Shown: positions 60,302-64,000 of the stretch, piece after piece | Layout of the letters: each line of letters begins with the position of its first letter | How positions within the stretch are numbered: position 1 is the stretch's first letter | From: Typhlomys cinereus | Lineage: Eukaryota > Chordata > Mammalia > Rodentia > Platacanthomyidae | Length of the DNA stretch: 64,000 nucleotides | Direction: 5' to 3' | Assembly: GCA_023101885.1 (NCBI GenBank) | Contig: JALPQD010000006.1 | Coordinates: forward strand, 13,935,585 to 13,999,584 | The notes under the pieces: generated by a model | Told to the model about the DNA's origin: nothing | The model's input: only the letters and a program-made list of their open reading frames with translations | Database searches by the model: none | Made by a program: the position numbers and the translations under genes

Positions 60302-63300
60302 TTAGGAGCAACTTATTAGGGAGTACATACGGCGCTTAATTTTCTGGGTCTGGGATACTTCACTCAATATAATTGTTTCTAATTCCATCCATTTCCCAGC
60401 AAATTCCAGTAATTCATCATTTTTGATGGCTGAGTAGTATTCCATTGTATAGATGTACCACTTTTTCCTTATCCACTCGTCAACTCTTGGACATTTGGGT
60501 TGATTCCATGACTTTGCTATTGTAAACAGTGCTGCTATGAACATGGTCGTGCTTGTGCTATCGAGGTGAACCTCTGCTGTATGGGGGGTTATTCCCAAAA
60601 GTGGAATCGCAGGATCATATGGCATTTCAATCTTTAATTTCTTTAAGAATCTCCAGACAGCTCGCCAGAGTGGCTGTATGAGCCTGCACTCCCACCAGCA
60701 ATGTAGGAAAGTTCCCCTCTCTCCACATCCTCTCCAGCATTTGTTGTTGTTTGTGTTGTGGATTTTTGCCATCCTGACCGGGGGTGAGATGATATCTCAG
60801 GAAAGTTTTGATTTGCATTTCCTTGATGGCTAAGGATGTGGAGCACTTTTTAAGATACTTGTTAGACATTTTAATTTCATCCCCGGTAAAAGTTCTTTTA
60901 AGTTCCAGGACCCATTTTTTAATTAGGCCATTGGTTTCCTTGATGTTTAGTTTTCTAAGTTCTTTGTGCACTCTGAAGAGTAGAGCTGTATCAGATATGT
61001 GGTTAGTGAAGATTTTCTCCCATTCTGTGGGTTGCCTGTGAGCTCATGTTACAATCTCTTTATCTGAACAGAAGCTCTTTAATTTCACAAGATCCCAGCT
61101 GTTGAGAGTTGGTAGTAGTGACTGTGCCATTGGATGTTTGTTTAGGAAATGTTGGCCTAGCCCAATCAGCTCGAGGGAGTTCCCTATCCTTTCAACTATG
61201 GTTTTTATAGTCTCTGGCCTTATATCAAGGTCCTTGATCCATTTGGAATTAAGTCTTGTACATGGTGACAAGTATGGGTCTAGCTTTAATCTTCTGCATG
61301 TGGAGATCCAGTTTTGCCAGAACCATTTGTTGAAGATGCTGTTCTTTTTCCATTGGATTCTTTGGGCCCCTTTGTCAAAGACCAAATGGCTGTATTTTTG
61401 TGGACTTATATCTGGGTCTTCAACCCTTATCCATTGATCTGTGTGTCTATTTTGGAGCCAGTACCAGGCTGTTTTCATAACTATGGATTTGTAATATAGA
61501 CTAAGGTTCGGTATGGTAATACCTCCAGCAGTGTTTTTGTTACTCAGGATTGTCTTTGCTATCCTGGGTCTTTTGTGCCTCCATATGAATTTTGAGATTG
61601 TTTGGTCAACTTCTTTAAAGAATTGCTTTGGGATTTTAATTGGTATAGCATTGAATTTGTATATTGCCTTTGGTAGGATGGTCATTATTACGATGTTGAT
61701 TCTGCCAATCCAGGAACATGGGAGGTCTTTCCACCTTCTGGTGTCTTCTGCAATTTCTTTCTTTAGAGTTTTAAAGTTTTCATTGTAAAGGTCTTTTACA
61801 TCCTTGGTTAGGTTTATACCAAGGTATTTCATTTTTTTAGGGGCTATAGTAAATGGGATTGTTTCTCTCAAGGCATGTTCACTACTTTCATTCTGGGCAT
61901 ATAGGAAGGCCACTGATTTTTGTACATTTATTTTGTATCCTGCCACCCTGCTGAACTTCTGTATTAGTTCCAGGAGCTTCCTGGTGCAGTTTTTGGGATC
62001 ACTTACGTATAAGATCATGTTATCTGCAAATAGGGATAGCTTGACTTCTTCCTTGCCGATTTGAATCCCTCTTTCTTGTCTTATGGCTTCAGCTAAGACT
62101 TCAAGTACAATATTGAATAGAAGTGGTGAGAGTGGACAGCCTTGTCTAGTTCCTGATCGAAGTGGGAATGCTTCCAATTGTTCCCAATTGAGCATAATCC
62201 TTGCTGTGGGCTTGTTGTATACAGCTTTTATTATATTGATAAAGGTTCCTTCCATTCCTACTATCTCTAGCGTTTTGATCATAAAAGGCTGTTGGATCTT
62301 GTCAAAAGCTTTTTCTGCATCTATCAAGAGTATCATGTGGTCTTGGACTTTGGACTGGTTTACATGATGAATTACATTTATTGATTTTCGTATGTTGAAC
62401 CAACCTTGTGTGCCGGGGATGAAGCCTACTTGGTCCCCGTGAATAATCTTTTTGATATGTTTTTGAATCCGATTTGCTAAAACTTTGTTGAGAATCTTTG
62501 CGTCTGTGTTCATCAGAGAGATCGGCCTATAGTTTTCTTTTTTAAGTGAGTCTTTATTAGGTTTTGGGATTAAGACTATATTAGCTTCATAGAAGGAATT
62601 TGGTAGTGTTCCTTCCTTTGCTATTCAGTGGAACATTTTAAGAAGTATTGGTATTATTAACTCCTTAAATGTCTGGTAGAACTCTGTGCTGAATCCATCT
62701 GGTCCAGGACATTTTTTGGTGGGAAGATTCAAGATTACTTCCTCAATTTCCTTATATGTTATAGGACTATTTAAATAATTCACAACTTCCTGATTCAATT
62801 TAGGTAAGTTGTGTTTACTTAGAAATTCATCCATCTCTTTTGTGTTGTCAAACTTCACAGAGTATAAGTTTTTGAAATATGATGTTATAATTCTCTGGAT
62901 TTCTTGGGTATCAGTAGTGTTCATTTCTGATTTTGTTAATTTGGGTTTTCTCTCTCCTGCTTTTGGTTAATTTAGCTAGGGGTGTATCAATCTTATGGAT
63001 TTTTTCAAAGAACCAGCTTTTTGACTGGTTGATTTTTTCTATCGTTTTCTTAATCTCAATTTCAGATATTTCTCCCTTTATTTTGCTAATCTCCTCTCTT
63101 CTACTACTTTTGGGATCAGATTGCTCTAGTTTCTCTAAAGCTTTAAGCTGCATTGTTAAGTTGTTTATTTCTGATGTTTCCATTTTTTTTGATGTAGGCA
63201 TTAAGAGCTATGAACTTATCTCTTAGAACAGCTTTCATTGTGTCCCAGAGATTTTGGTAAGTTGTATTTTCATTATCATTCACTTTCAGGAAATCTTGAA

Positions 63301-64000
63301 TTTCCTTTTTAATTTCTTCCTGAATCCAGTTCTCATTCAGCATCATATTGTTAAGTTTCCAGGAGTTAGTGTATTTTCTCTTGTTTGTTGTGTTGTGGAT
63401 GTCCAGCTTTAGGCCGTGGTGGTCTGATAGGGCACAGGTTAGAATTTCAACATTTTTGTATATGTGTAGATTCGTTTTGTGGCCCAATATGTGATCTATT
63501 TTGGAGAAAGTTCCATGTGCTGCTGAGAAAAATGTGTATTCTTTGGTACGTGGGTGAAAAGTTCGATAGAGATCTGTAAGGTCCATTTCTTTAAGTGTTT
63601 AAGTTCCAAAGTGTCTCTGTTAAGCTTTTGACCTGTTGATCTACCCCATGTTGAGAGGGCGGTGTTGAAGTCCCCAAGAATTATCGTTTGGGGGTTGATT
63701 TCTTGCTTTAGTCGCTGTAGGGTTTTCTTAATGAATGTGGAAGGGCCCATATTGGGTGCATATATGTTCAGTATTGTGAAATCTTCCTGGTGAATTGTAC
63801 CTGTGACTAAAATGTAGCATCCATCCGTGTCTCTTATAATTTTCTTTGGTTTGAAGTCCACTTTGTCTGATAGCATAATGGCTACCCCTGCCTGTTTTCT
63901 GCTTCCATTTGCTTGTAGAATTGTTGACCAGCCTTTTATTTTTAGAGCGTGCCTATCTTTTGTGGTGAGATGGGTTTCCTGCAGGCAGCAGATTGATGGA
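60302..64000 (-). pseudogene. L1 ORF2 relic, copy B (endonuclease, reverse transcriptase, C-terminal domain)
   Basis: Reading right to left, the endonuclease region (64000 to about 63150) includes LSDKVDFKPKKI and TIHQEDFTILNIYAPN. The reverse transcriptase holds CPGPDGF (near 62700), RPISLMN (near 62520), QGCPLSP (near 62130) and the C-terminal [15 protein letters not shown] block, ending at 60302. Breaks: frameshifts near 63595, 63190 (A-run) and 62915; an in-frame TGA near 62622; an in-frame TGA near 61044; a one-base frameshift near 60780. The catalytic FADD reads FADN, codon AAC at 62019-62021 on the minus strand. The largest open piece is 489 codons (61044-62513). It could not make working reverse transcriptase. 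Confidence 0.92.

Larger units (their letters stand above)
59219..64000 (-). mobile_element. L1 (LINE-1) copy B, minus strand, runs off the right edge
   Basis: From the A/T-rich tail at 59219-59250 it runs through a 3' UTR (with the C-rich reverse of the G tract at 59300-59375), then ORF2 (60302 to beyond 64000). It is the longest L1 here and closely matches copy A. The 5' end and one target duplication are outside the window, so full length cannot be judged. A 39-bp patch within the 3' UTR (59939-59977) copies ORF2 sequence from 60589-60627. Confidence 0.95.

Overview
This is nuclear genomic DNA from a mammal, almost certainly a rodent of the mouse-related clade. It is AT-rich and gene-poor, and it holds L1 (LINE-1) retrotransposons together with B1, B3/B2-like and B4-like SINEs, which is a rodent combination. 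Older mammal-wide layers (MIR, MLT1 MaLR LTRs, ancient L1, a DNA-transposon fossil) lie underneath. The young L1 3' ends and the main composite SINE do not look like the house mouse or rat forms I know, so a less-studied lineage such as a dipodoid or spalacid is possible; that placement is inference. I found no intact protein-coding gene, no recognisable exon of a known gene, no tRNA, rRNA or snRNA gene, and no CRISPR array. The window is intergenic or deeply intronic.

Layout. 1-45 is an L1 ORF2 scrap. 1.3-6.4 kb is an old LTR split by a 4.7 kb 5'-truncated L1 on the plus strand, whose ORF2 is broken but keeps the FADD motif. 6.4-21 kb is mostly unique sequence with scattered SINEs, MIR, MLT1, LTRs, an ancient L1 and a 19-bp minisatellite at 20.5 kb. 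21.9-22.6 kb and 29.2-30.3 kb are short 5'-truncated young L1 copies. 30-37 kb holds MLT1, MIR, an LTR and a long ancient L1 ORF2 interrupted by a SINE. 37.7-38.6 kb is a minus-strand L1 copy lacking about 3.3 kb of internal sequence exactly between a splice donor and a splice acceptor. 39-43.4 kb is largely unique. 43.4-45.6 kb is an L1 3' end that carried about 620 bp of non-L1 sequence with it. 45.6-59 kb is unique DNA with SINEs, simple repeats, an older L1 tail, LTRs and MLT1. 59.2-64 kb is a minus-strand young L1 that runs off the window; its reverse transcriptase motif is FADN instead of FADD.

The activity that ties the window together is L1 retrotransposition. Five L1 insertions have target-site duplications readable on both sides. 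They show four behaviours: simple 5' truncation, retrotransposition of what looks like a spliced L1 RNA, 3' transduction after read-through of the weak L1 poly(A) site, and (in the copy at 59-64 kb) a templated patch of ORF2 sequence inside the 3' UTR. All of this comes from comparing copies inside the window by eye; no alignment or database search was run.
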